A stretch of DNA of 21,645 nt from JAYRWN01 sp041917975. Lineage in GTDB: Bacteria > Bacteroidota > Bacteroidia > Chitinophagales > Saprospiraceae. Within the stretch, counting starts at the first letter, position 1. Each line of letters opens with the position of its first letter. Both the position numbers and the translations under genes were made by a program. The stretch is from contig JAYRWN010000151.1 of assembly GCA_041917975.1 (NCBI GenBank), positions 1 through 21,645 of the forward strand, written 5' to 3'. The notes beneath the pieces were generated by a model that had not been told where the DNA came from, did not search any database, and saw only the letters and a program-made list of their open reading frames with translations. Shown one piece after another: positions 1 through 7,540 of the stretch.

Positions 1-435
1 AAAGAATTTGTTCCCTTAAGTATTGAATTGAAGACACTGGACAGGTATATTAAACTGGAAAATCTGCGCTTCCCCTTCACGTATTCCATTGACGTAGATC
101 CGGCTATTAATCCCGATAATATTGAAATCCCTTATTTATTATTACAACCCATCGTGGAAAATGCCATAAAACATGGTATTTCCGGTCGTTATCAGCAAGG
201 CATTTTACAACTTCGCCTGCTTAAGCGTGAAAATAATTTACTTATCCTCATCAGTGATAATGGTAAAGGGATGCCGGAACAGGCTAATTTAGATGGCTAT
301 GGCTTAAAATTAACCCGTGAACGCTTAAGACTGCTAAATCAATCGAACCCGAAACAAGCGGTCGAGCTGTCCATTGAAACTAGTCCGCTAAATGGTACTT
401 CAATAAAACTTACTTTTAACGATTGGCTAAATTGA
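1..435 (+). CDS. LytS/YehU-type sensor histidine kinase, C-terminal part
   Basis: Open from the window edge; 144 residues are visible. The first residues (LSIELKTLDRYIKLENLRF) match the end of the His_kinase (PF06580) dimerisation segment typical of LytS-family kinases. An HATPase domain follows: N-box VENAIKH (E53-N54 in window numbering), G1 box DNGKGMP (D86-G90), and G2 GYGLKL (about 99-104). The membrane part and the phospho-accepting histidine lie upstream of the window. Its role would be to sense a signal at the membrane and phosphorylate the response regulator that starts 8 nt after its stop codon, an arrangement usual for LytS/LytTR pairs. The ligand cannot be told from this part. The methionine-like TTG at 28 is internal, not a start. 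Confidence 0.93.
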   Translation, partial: KEFVPLSIELKTLDRYIKLENLRFPFTYSIDVDPAINPDNIEIPYLLLQPIVENAIKHGISGRYQQGILQLRLLKRENNLLILISDNGKGMPEQANLDGYGLKLTRERLRLLNQSNPKQAVELSIETSPLNGTSIKLTFNDWLN

Positions 436-443
436 AGCAGAAG

Positions 444-1190
444 ATGATACGAGCCATAATAATCGATGATGAGCAGAATAATATTGATAACCTATCGGCT
501 CTGTTACGCATCCACTGCCCGCAGGTAGATCTCATTGCTACCGCCCTGAATGCGGATGATGGCAAAGCAATCATTTTAAGACATAATCCGGATTTGATTT
601 TTCTGGATATTCAAATGCCCGGCAAAAGTGGTTTTGATCTGCTAAAAAGTTTAAATTCCTCTTCGTTTGAAATCATCTTTGTCACCGCGTATGATCAATA
701 CGGCATCCAGGCCATTAAATTTTCCGCTATCGATTACATTTTAAAACCGATTGATCTGGATGAGCTTAAAAACGCAGTTGATAAAGTAATGCAACAGAAT
801 TACCATAAAAAAAGCAATAGCTCATTGGAAAATTTAATCCAGCTGCTACACCAAAATCAGGAAAAACAATTCCATAAAATCGCCCTGCAAACCGCGAAAG
901 AAATCCGTTTCGTTGAACCAGCAAAAATTATCCGCTGCGAATCATCCAATAATTACACCACCTTTTATCTGCTAAACCAGGAAAAAATCATGACTTCCAG
1001 ACCCATCTTTGAATATGAAGAGATGCTGAAAGATTACGGGTTTATCCGCTGTCACCAAAGTCATCTGGTCAATAAAATTTTCATTAAAAGTTGGGTCAAA
1101 GAAGAAGGAGGCTATTTGTTATTGGAGGACCATACTCAAGTACCCATTTCCAGACATAAAAAGGATTACTTAAAACAATTTTTAACCTAA
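444..1190 (+). CDS. LytTR-family response regulator
   Basis: 248 residues. The N-terminal receiver domain has the acidic pair D8-D9, phospho-acceptor D55 (in FLDIQMPG), T81 and K101 (in LKPID). The C-terminal LytTR DNA-binding domain (about 145-248) includes IRCESSNNYTTFY and FIRCHQSHLVN, both typical of the family. I chose ATG 444 because the receiver beta-1 strand (IRAIIIDDE) begins right after it; the longer frame from TTG 423 would overlap the kinase and add seven poorly matching residues. It is the partner of the kinase immediately upstream and most likely forms one operon with it. LytTR regulators of Bacteroidota usually control nearby or envelope-related genes; no target site was recognised here. 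Confidence 0.94.
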   Translation: MIRAIIIDDEQNNIDNLSALLRIHCPQVDLIATALNADDGKAIILRHNPDLIFLDIQMPGKSGFDLLKSLNSSSFEIIFVTAYDQYGIQAIKFSAIDYILKPIDLDELKNAVDKVMQQNYHKKSNSSLENLIQLLHQNQEKQFHKIALQTAKEIRFVEPAKIIRCESSNNYTTFYLLNQEKIMTSRPIFEYEEMLKDYGFIRCHQSHLVNKIFIKSWVKEEGGYLLLEDHTQVPISRHKKDYLKQFLT

Positions 1191-1854
1191 ACCATAAGCG
1201 CTGATGAATAAAATTTCACTCGTATTTTTTTAAAATGACCTGGTAAGACATCAACCGGAGTGGGCATCTAACCTGATCATTAATCAGTTATCAATAATGC
1301 CTTGACCATCACACAAAATATTGGTTAATTTTAATTGACCGCAATGATCAAAAATTTTCCTTTGGGCAAATTGATTTTTCTAAATGTTTTGATTACAACA
1401 TAACTACCTTCTCAATTAAATACTGACTAAAAATGATAAAATATATAGAAATATACAGCGTCATATCGACCGTAGTGAAGACCTTGGTTGAGTGTATGTT
1501 AGAATGTGGTATGAGTATATACAAATTAATAATTAATAATTAATACAAGTGATTGTTCATGCTTGGTAACTAAACTATTTTAGAGCATCTACATGCCGCA
1601 AATAGTTTTCCATTCGTAAAAATATTTTCATATATTTTATAATTGATAATTTGTTAAGCGTAAAAATTCTGATGAAATTTCGGTAAACTCAGTCAAAATG
1701 ACCTTCTATTTTATTACATCTTTGGTTCCGGCTTGTTCGGTTTATGAAATGAGTATATATAAATCATCTAAATTGATAAACAGATAAGATAAACCAAAAA
1801 CAGAAACCTCTCCAAGACCAATTCGTCTGATTAAATAAATAAAATTCTTACATT
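1191..1854. other. Gene-free AT-rich intergenic region
   Basis: 664 bp with frequent stops in all frames and no ORF that resembles a protein. It contains a near-perfect direct repeat, atgagtatatacaaat at 1511-1526 and atgagtatatataaat at 1749-1764 (15 of 16 identical, 238 bp apart), an A/T run with tandem aattaat units near 1525-1544, and a REP-like fragment at 1459-1483. The right end must hold the promoter of the transglutaminase-fold gene, but no clear TTG/TAnnTTTG pair was found. A small RNA cannot be excluded. Confidence 0.6.
1459..1483. repeat. Possible half of a REP-like palindromic intergenic repeat
   Basis: The stretch cgtcatatcgaccgtagtg (1459-1477), continuing into gaagacc, resembles from memory the 'gtcatatcgaccgaag' type dispersed palindromic sequences in intergenic regions of several Bacteroidota genomes. 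Only one arm is present; the inverted arm (ggtcgatatgac) is not seen nearby, so this would be a decayed copy. No second copy occurs in the window. Confidence 0.25.
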
Positions 1855-3000
1855 ATGAAAAAAAATTATTTTTATTCTGCCCTGGTGGCAGGCTGCCTGG
1901 TTATTGCCGCTCCCGTCCTGGCTCAAAAGAATTATAAAATCATTCATGCCACTTCTGAAACGGTGGATATCAGGGATGGACGGAATTATTTCCGGGAAGT
2001 ATGGAGCATTGCTCCGCATATCAAACCCGACGTGTATCTGACCCAGCAGAAAAAAACCAAAGTGACTTTCATTACCGATCAGGATTCTCTCTCTTTTATG
2101 GTCAAACCAAAGCAAGTCATTAATTTTAATATTGTCCTGAATGGTAAGGACACTGCGTGGACCCAAATAAAATATGAGCCGTCGTATTTATCCAAACTTA
2201 CGGCCGCAAAAAAATATAATTTCTCCGATCACCGCTTCATCCCTAAATTTACCTATCAGTCACCAAATGCACCGGAGCTGGTCGCTTTGCGCTCCGGTTT
2301 ACATCTGGACTCTATAGCCGGTACCGGGAGTGAACTTTCTAAGATATTAAATCTGTTACACTGGATCCACGCTCTGATACCGCATGATGGAAACCATGAA
2401 AACCCGGTAGTCAAAAATGCGCTGCACATGATCGCAGTCTGTAAACAGGAACAGCGCGGTTTAAATTGCCGAGGATTGGCTACCGTACTGAATGAATGTT
2501 ACTTGGCATTAGGCATTAAATCACGGTTTATCACTTGTATGCCGAAAGATTCCATTTTTAACGATTGCCATGTGATCAACCTGGTTTGGGCCAGCGAATT
2601 AAATAAATGGATTTGGATTGATCCGACTAATGACGCGTACGTCATGGATGAAAACGGGCTATTATTAAGTCCGGAGGAAGTGCGTGACCGGCTCATCCGA
2701 AAACGACCATTAATCCTTAATCCGGATGCAAATTGGAATCGCAAAATGTCCGTCACCAAAGAAGATTATTTGTACCACTATATGGCCAAAAACCTGTACC
2801 GCATAGAATGTCCTGTGGTCAGTGAATACGATACGGAATCCTGGCAAAACGGCAAGAAATTAACTTACGTGGAGTTGCTGCCCCTGGATGCATTTGCACA
2901 AACACCGCAATATTCCGAATTCACCAATAAAAAACTGGGGGTCACTTTCATCAACTACAAAACCAATAATCCATCCCTCTTCTGGGAGAAACCTGAGTAA
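1855..3000 (+). CDS. Secreted transglutaminase-like domain protein
   Basis: 381 residues. The N-terminus (KKNYFYSALVAGCLVIAAPVLAQ) is a standard signal peptide, probably cleaved near A23-Q24, so the protein is exported. The second half carries the transglutaminase-like (PF01841) cysteine-protease fold with the triad in the expected order: C205 in LNCRGLA, H239 in CHVINLVW, D256 in WIWIDPTND. The N-terminal ~150 residues look like a beta-rich region without a recognised family. Bacterial members of this superfamily are mostly peptidases or amidases acting on peptides outside the cytoplasm; the substrate here is unknown. It stands alone, 664 bp from the upstream regulator and 287 bp from the next gene. 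The leader has no Shine-Dalgarno sequence, as usual in Bacteroidota. Confidence 0.82.
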   Translation: MKKNYFYSALVAGCLVIAAPVLAQKNYKIIHATSETVDIRDGRNYFREVWSIAPHIKPDVYLTQQKKTKVTFITDQDSLSFMVKPKQVINFNIVLNGKDTAWTQIKYEPSYLSKLTAAKKYNFSDHRFIPKFTYQSPNAPELVALRSGLHLDSIAGTGSELSKILNLLHWIHALIPHDGNHENPVVKNALHMIAVCKQEQRGLNCRGLATVLNECYLALGIKSRFITCMPKDSIFNDCHVINLVWASELNKWIWIDPTNDAYVMDENGLLLSPEEVRDRLIRKRPLILNPDANWNRKMSVTKEDYLYHYMAKNLYRIECPVVSEYDTESWQNGKKLTYVELLPLDAFAQTPQYSEFTNKKLGVTFINYKTNNPSLFWEKPE

Positions 3001-3064
3001 TCCTTACCACCTCCGGAACACCCTTTTTTCCCATCATTAATCAATTGCCACACCCATCCGATGA

Positions 3065-3238
3065 TCAATTGTAATCCGTCTTGGAAATATTAAAGCATTC
3101 GCTGCGGCCAATCCTGATTGGCTGACCATTAAGGATCTGCCTGATTTATGGTCCGGTTTAGTGTTCTTTATGGTACTTTATCGTTATAGGTTAACCCATT
3201 CATCCAAAATTCGTCCGGACAATTTACCCCAGATGTAA
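3065..3238 (+). other. Possible gene remnant in intergenic gap
   Basis: Between the transglutaminase-fold gene and the acyltransferase, one frame stays open for 57 codons, from just after a TGA at 3062 to a TAA at 3236. It reads like protein in places (NPDWLTIKDLPDLWSGL near its middle) but has no ATG, GTG or TTG start before its last third. It could be the tail of a lost gene or chance. No family was recognised. Confidence 0.15.
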
Positions 3239-3287
3239 CGTTTGATGATTATTTTAGGCGCGCAGCTTTAAAACCTTACTGGTACTT

Positions 3288-4391
3288 ATGCAACATTCAT
3301 CTTCCGGTCGTCTTTTGTCCCTGGATTTTTTCCGCGGACTCATTATGGTCCTCCTCGCTTTGGAAAGCACCTATTTTTATCATCGCATTATGGAAGCCAA
3401 CCCACCAGGTCTATTACGCGGTTTCTTTTTGCAGTTCGATCACCATCCCTGGCATGGATTACGTTTCTGGGACCTGATCCAACCCGGGTTTATGTACATT
3501 GCCGGCGTAGCCATGGCTCTGTCTTTGCATAAACAAACCGTTCTGGGACGCTCCTGGCAAGAACGATTCATAAAAACCCTCAAACGCAGCGGATGGTTAT
3601 TTTTCTGGGGCGTTTTAAACTACGCCGTGCGCGATCATGGCTTATCCTTTGAATTATGGAACGTGCTGACTCAGCTGGCTTTTACCACCCTGGTAGCCTT
3701 CCTCATCTTTGAATGGTCTTCCAATCAGCAAATCATGTTTTCCATCGGTCTTTTGTTATTGACTGAGGTTCTCTACCGGTTCAGCAATATTCCTTCGTTC
3801 AATCAGCCATTTACTGATCAGCATAATTTTGGTAATTATGTAGACCTGCTCCTGATGAATACCATTAATAAAGGCGGCTGGGTGGCCATCAATTGTATTC
3901 CCACGGCGGTGCACACCATTGCCGGATGTATGGTGGGCAAACTCTTAGTGTCCGAACCGGACGAAAAAATCAGTCTCAAGCTGATCATTCAGTGGGGTCT
4001 GATCGCGCTTGCCGTCGGATACGCCCTGGATGTGGCCGGCGTAACGCCCATCATCAAACGCATCGCTACGAGTTCTTTCGTGTTGGTTTCCCTCGGGTAT
4101 TGTTTATTGGCTACCGCGCTGATTTATTGGTGGATAGACCTAAAAAAACACCAGCGTTACCTGAGGTTTTTTACCATCATGGGCATGAATTCCATCTTTA
4201 TTTATTTATTTTTTGAGATTGTGGGTCACCGTTGGTTTAATAGTTATATCGATGCCATCGCCGTACCGGTGTTTCAATGGCTGTGGGTGCCCCACTGGTT
4301 AGCCTTAATTTTATCGTCATTAGTCATTTTTGGATTAGAATGGCTGATGTGTTACTGGTTGTATAAAAAACAAATCTTTTTTAAATTATAA
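3288..4391 (+). CDS. NagX/HGSNAT-like membrane acyltransferase (COG4299, DUF5009-type)
   Basis: 367 residues, strongly hydrophobic, with roughly ten predicted membrane segments. The start (SGRLLSLDFFRGLIMVLLAL) has the 'R-x-x-SLD-x-FRG' signature of the family. The segment HHPWHGLRFWDLIQPGFMY matches the region of heparan-alpha-glucosaminide N-acetyltransferase around its acetylated histidine; H53 is the likely counterpart. Family members move an acyl group from a cytoplasmic donor to an acceptor across the membrane; known acceptors are amino sugars, but this is not proven for bacterial relatives. Only 4 bp separate it from the secreted esterase downstream, which is coupled in turn to a paraoxonase-like lipoprotein, so the three probably form one operon. 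No clear ribosome binding site precedes the ATG. Confidence 0.82.
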   Translation: MQHSSSGRLLSLDFFRGLIMVLLALESTYFYHRIMEANPPGLLRGFFLQFDHHPWHGLRFWDLIQPGFMYIAGVAMALSLHKQTVLGRSWQERFIKTLKRSGWLFFWGVLNYAVRDHGLSFELWNVLTQLAFTTLVAFLIFEWSSNQQIMFSIGLLLLTEVLYRFSNIPSFNQPFTDQHNFGNYVDLLLMNTINKGGWVAINCIPTAVHTIAGCMVGKLLVSEPDEKISLKLIIQWGLIALAVGYALDVAGVTPIIKRIATSSFVLVSLGYCLLATALIYWWIDLKKHQRYLRFFTIMGMNSIFIYLFFEIVGHRWFNSYIDAIAVPVFQWLWVPHWLALILSSLVIFGLEWLMCYWLYKKQIFFKL

Positions 4392-4395
4392 AAAT

Positions 4396-5277
4396 ATGGT
4401 GATGCCCTGCCGGATAACCCTTTTCAAAGCTGTTCTCGTCCTTTTTATTATTGGCGCCGGGAATTCATTGACGACGGCCAAATCTCTTGATTCATTGGTT
4501 CTACCTTTGTGGGCAGGAGTAGCTCCGGGCTCGGAAGGACGCTCACACGAAGCGGAATTAGCCAAAGATTGGTGGGTAAAAAACATCCATCGCCCTTCCC
4601 TGACCGCCTATTTTCCTGACGCCGCGTTGGCCAATGGCACCAGCGTGATTATTTGCCCGGGAGGAGGTCACCGTGAACTGGTATTTAATGCCGAAGGCGT
4701 GGATGCGGCTAAATTTTTTAATCGTTTAGGAATTACCGCGTTTGTTTTAAAATACCGGTTGGCCCGGGAAGAAGGTTCTCCGTATCAACTTGATGTTCAT
4801 GTGCCTATGGATGCCTGGCGTGCAGTACGTCTGGTGCGCCATAAAGCTAAAGAATGGCAGCTCAATCCGGAGCGCATCGGCCTGATGGGATTCAGTGCCG
4901 GAGGCGAAGTAGTAGCATCCATTGCCTATAATAATGGCCAGGGCGATTCCGGGCTCCCGGACCCTGTAGATCATGAAAACGGCAAACCTTCCTTTCAAAT
5001 TTTGGTGTATCCGGGCCCGCTGTGGATACCCACCAGTCTGCCAGGTGATGCTCCGCCGGCATTTATGGTCACTGCCATCGACGATGGTTGTTGCTCTGGT
5101 CCGGTGCTCAAATTGCTTAGCCTTTATCATGCTGCCCATCTTTCTGCGGAGGCCCATATTTTTGCACAGGGAAAACACGCTTTTAACCTGGGGCAACGCA
5201 GTACCCTCATTACCCTTAAAACCTGGCCTCAACGCTTAGCTGATTGGCTTCAGGACAGCGGTTATCTTACCCGATGA
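4396..5277 (+). CDS. Secreted alpha/beta-hydrolase, acetylesterase-like
   Basis: 293 residues. A hydrophobic N-terminus (ITLFKAVLVLFIIGAGNSLTT) acts as signal peptide or anchor. The hydrolase fold shows an oxyanion-hole loop ICPGGGHREL, nucleophile S167 in GFSAGG, an acid at D229 or D230 in AIDDG, and H261 in GKHAFNLG. This matches the acetylxylan-esterase/BD-FAE-like group of small alpha/beta hydrolases that remove acetyl or aryl esters from carbohydrates; the substrate is not determined. The start could be ATG 4396 or ATG 4402; both keep the signal. It lies 4 bp after the acyltransferase and overlaps the next gene by 4 bp (ATGA), so translation of the three is probably coupled. A pairing of an acyl-adding enzyme with an acyl-removing enzyme is suggestive but unproven. 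Confidence 0.85.
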   Translation: MVMPCRITLFKAVLVLFIIGAGNSLTTAKSLDSLVLPLWAGVAPGSEGRSHEAELAKDWWVKNIHRPSLTAYFPDAALANGTSVIICPGGGHRELVFNAEGVDAAKFFNRLGITAFVLKYRLAREEGSPYQLDVHVPMDAWRAVRLVRHKAKEWQLNPERIGLMGFSAGGEVVASIAYNNGQGDSGLPDPVDHENGKPSFQILVYPGPLWIPTSLPGDAPPAFMVTAIDDGCCSGPVLKLLSLYHAAHLSAEAHIFAQGKHAFNLGQRSTLITLKTWPQRLADWLQDSGYLTR

Positions 5278-6305
5278 TAAAAAATTACTTACCCGTAATG
5301 GGGGCCTTTATGTTGGCCCTGCTCCTGGTGCACTGTTCAGGTCCCGAATATTCGCAGCAAACCGCCGGGGATAAAATATTCACTGCACCAGGGCCCGAGG
5401 ATATGGAAATCGACAGCTCCACCGGCACCACCAGGCTGATCATTTCGACTGACGATCGCCGCACCAAACCCCGACCCGGCGGAGTTATTCAGTATGTCAA
5501 TATGGATGATACGGTAGTCCGTACATTTCAATTGGCTAATTGGCATGAGTCCAGGATTTTTCCCCACGGGCTGGCTCTCTCCCATGATCGCGACAGCACC
5601 TGGCTTTATGTGATCTCTCATGAACCTCTCCCGGATGACACCACCAATTTTAACCGGCACCGCATCCACCGTTTTTATATCTCCCGCGATACGTTATACT
5701 GGGTAGAAGCTTTTGAGGATCCTCTGTTACGCGCTCCGAACGATTTATTTGTCACCCCGGACGGACAAATTTTTGTGACGAATTATTTAAAACGAATCTC
5801 TACCTGGCAAACGATGAGTACCGCTCTTTTTAAACGCCGCACCGGAAGCACAGTCCGTTACCGGCCTGGTCGGGGCTGGGATGAAATCATTACCCGTCAG
5901 GTGTACCCTAACGGCATTCACATTTGGCAAAATAAATTGTTCATCGCCGAAGGTGGACGGAAGCGGATTCAGGTTTACGCGTTGAAAGATTTTTCTTCAC
6001 CTTTGCATCAGATTAAAGACCGCGAGTTACTTTTTGCGGATAACTTTAGCCTTGGGTCCGACGGTAAGCTTTATATCACCTCCCACCCCTGTTTGTTTTG
6101 TTTTTCTGCCCACGCCCGCCAGGCGACCAAACTTAGCCCCAGCCTGGGCTGGCGTATAAATCCTGAAAATTACCGGGCGGAAAAAATATTTAGCGATGAT
6201 GGTTCGAGGATCAGCGCCGCCTCCACTTTAGTAAAGTATCAGCAACAGTATTTTTTAAGCCAGGTGTTTAACAACTATCTCCTGACCGTGCCGGCAACGT
6301 ACTAA
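5274..6305 (+). CDS. Paraoxonase/arylesterase-like six-bladed propeller lipoprotein
   Basis: 343 residues from ATG 5274, whose ATGA overlaps the esterase stop; a TTG start at 5244 is less likely because it would precede the signal. The N-terminus MLALLLVHC is a lipoprotein signal with lipobox LVHC (Cys about residue 21). The body resembles serum paraoxonases (PON, SMP-30-like superfamily). The five catalytic-calcium ligands of human PON1 (E53, N168, N224, D269, N270) have counterparts in order and at nearly the same spacing: E42 (PED), N156 (PND), N213 (PNG), D256-N257 (ADN). The PON1 histidine dyad H115/H134 matches H98 (PHG) and H116 (ISH). Expected activity is calcium-dependent lactone or aryl-ester hydrolysis at the outer surface or periplasm; the natural substrate is unknown. 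Confidence 0.82.
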   Translation: MIKNYLPVMGAFMLALLLVHCSGPEYSQQTAGDKIFTAPGPEDMEIDSSTGTTRLIISTDDRRTKPRPGGVIQYVNMDDTVVRTFQLANWHESRIFPHGLALSHDRDSTWLYVISHEPLPDDTTNFNRHRIHRFYISRDTLYWVEAFEDPLLRAPNDLFVTPDGQIFVTNYLKRISTWQTMSTALFKRRTGSTVRYRPGRGWDEIITRQVYPNGIHIWQNKLFIAEGGRKRIQVYALKDFSSPLHQIKDRELLFADNFSLGSDGKLYITSHPCLFCFSAHARQATKLSPSLGWRINPENYRAEKIFSDDGSRISAASTLVKYQQQYFLSQVFNNYLLTVPATY

Positions 6306-6352
6306 TTTTCTCCTCGTTCATCTGCTTACTATTTTTTTTCTTTGTGGTTGTT

Positions 6353-7378
6353 ATGAGCTCTTTTCAAGACATCAGCAATCAGATCAAACAGCGCAAACCG
6401 AGGCCCGTATATTTCCTGCACGGTGAAGAAAACTACTTTATTGATAAACTGTGCGATCTGTTCACCCACCAGTTGTTGGATGAGAGTCAGAAAGCTTTTG
6501 ACCAAACCATCCTTTACGGCCGGGATAGCGATGCACGGCTGGTGCTGGATTATGCCACCCGCTTTCCGGTTATTGGCCCGTATCAAATGGTGATGGTCAA
6601 AGAAGCCCAGGACATGAAAACACTGGAAAACCTGGAGCCTTACCTGGCTAAACCCTTTGCGTCGACCATACTGGTGTTGGTGTACCGGCACAAAAAACTG
6701 GACGGCCGCACCACTCTGGCCAAAACCATTAATAAAAGTGCCGAGGTTTTCGAAGCCAAAAAAATATACGAAAAAGATCTCCCCGAATGGCTGTTACATG
6801 AAATCCGCAGCCATCACCTGACCATCAAAGATGATGCTCTGCATTTACTAATAGACCATATTGGTGCTGACTTGGAAAAATTGGCTGCAGAACTGGAAAA
6901 AATCTATCTGAATATTCCCGCCGGAGGTGTCATCGATAATCAACTTATTGCCGATCAGGTAGGGATAAACCGGGAATACAACATGTTCGAGCTGCAAAGA
7001 GCCCTGGCGGAACGCGACCGGGGCCGCATTATGAAAATTTTCAAATTTTTTAGTGACAATCCTAAGGATAATCACATTCTCAAGGTTATCAGCATCTTGT
7101 TCGGTTTTTATACCAAACTGCTCATCTATGTGGAAAACCGGCAATTGCCGGAATCCGCCTTACTCCCCTTATTGGGCATGCGCAATGCCTTCATGTTAAA
7201 AGACTACCAGACCGCAGCCCGCCGTTATCAACTCCAGGAGATCCAAAATGCCCTGCATAACCTGAAGGTTTATGACTTAAAAACCAAAGGTCTCGGATCG
7301 TTGCACGTAGATGATGAAGACCTGATCATGGAGATGGCCTGGTTGTTGACCGAAGGCAAAACGTTACCGGTCGCTTAA
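6353..7378 (+). CDS. holA: DNA polymerase III subunit delta
   Basis: 341 residues, the usual length. The N-terminus (PRPVYFLHGEENYFIDKL) carries the degenerate P-loop region of the clamp-loader delta subunit, followed by the RFPVIGPYQMVMVKEAQ and LEKLAAELEKIYL segments and the C-terminal collar domain. Delta opens the beta sliding clamp so the clamp loader can place it on primed DNA in the cytoplasm. I prefer ATG 6353 over GTG 6344 because family members begin just before FQDI, and a ctttg motif at 6339-6345, possibly part of a -7 box, would overlap the longer form. It stands 47 bp after the paraoxonase-like gene and has no functional tie to its neighbours; it is a housekeeping gene. Confidence 0.93.
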   Translation: MSSFQDISNQIKQRKPRPVYFLHGEENYFIDKLCDLFTHQLLDESQKAFDQTILYGRDSDARLVLDYATRFPVIGPYQMVMVKEAQDMKTLENLEPYLAKPFASTILVLVYRHKKLDGRTTLAKTINKSAEVFEAKKIYEKDLPEWLLHEIRSHHLTIKDDALHLLIDHIGADLEKLAAELEKIYLNIPAGGVIDNQLIADQVGINREYNMFELQRALAERDRGRIMKIFKFFSDNPKDNHILKVISILFGFYTKLLIYVENRQLPESALLPLLGMRNAFMLKDYQTAARRYQLQEIQNALHNLKVYDLKTKGLGSLHVDDEDLIMEMAWLLTEGKTLPVA

Positions 7379-7408
7379 GCTGGTTTGTTACAGCAAGGAT
7401 TGTAATTA

Positions 7409-7437
7409 TTGACAAATAGATCCGCACCGGGTATAAT
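7409..7437 (+). promoter_or_regulatory. Candidate promoter of the transporter operon
   Basis: ttgaca at 7409-7414 and tataat at 7432-7437 are separated by exactly 17 bp, a full match to the classical sigma-70 consensus. Read as a Bacteroidota promoter it also fits: TTG, 20 bp, then tataattg (7 of 8 positions of TAnnTTTG). Transcription would start near 7445, leaving a leader of about 95 nt before the ATG at 7541. Confidence 0.45.
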
Positions 7438-7540
7438 TGGATTTTTTTTAGCCCGGAAAACTAAATTATTAAGAAATCTTGGATATACTTGTTAAAGTTT
7501 CCGGCACTTCTAATCTCCGGTCAAAATAAAATTTGGTTAT

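Noticed and set aside
1433..1543. 36-codon ORF in the gap after the LytTR gene
   Set aside because: It overlaps the REP-like fragment and a tandem aattaat stretch, and its translation shows no protein-like pattern beyond a hydrophobic first half.
4747..5232. 161-codon minus-strand ORF
   Set aside because: It lies wholly opposite the esterase, whose catalytic motifs are intact; the minus frame matches nothing recognisable.
5244..5273. TTG start for the paraoxonase-like gene
   Set aside because: It would place ten polar residues before the lipoprotein signal; the ATG at 5274 in the ATGA overlap is better.
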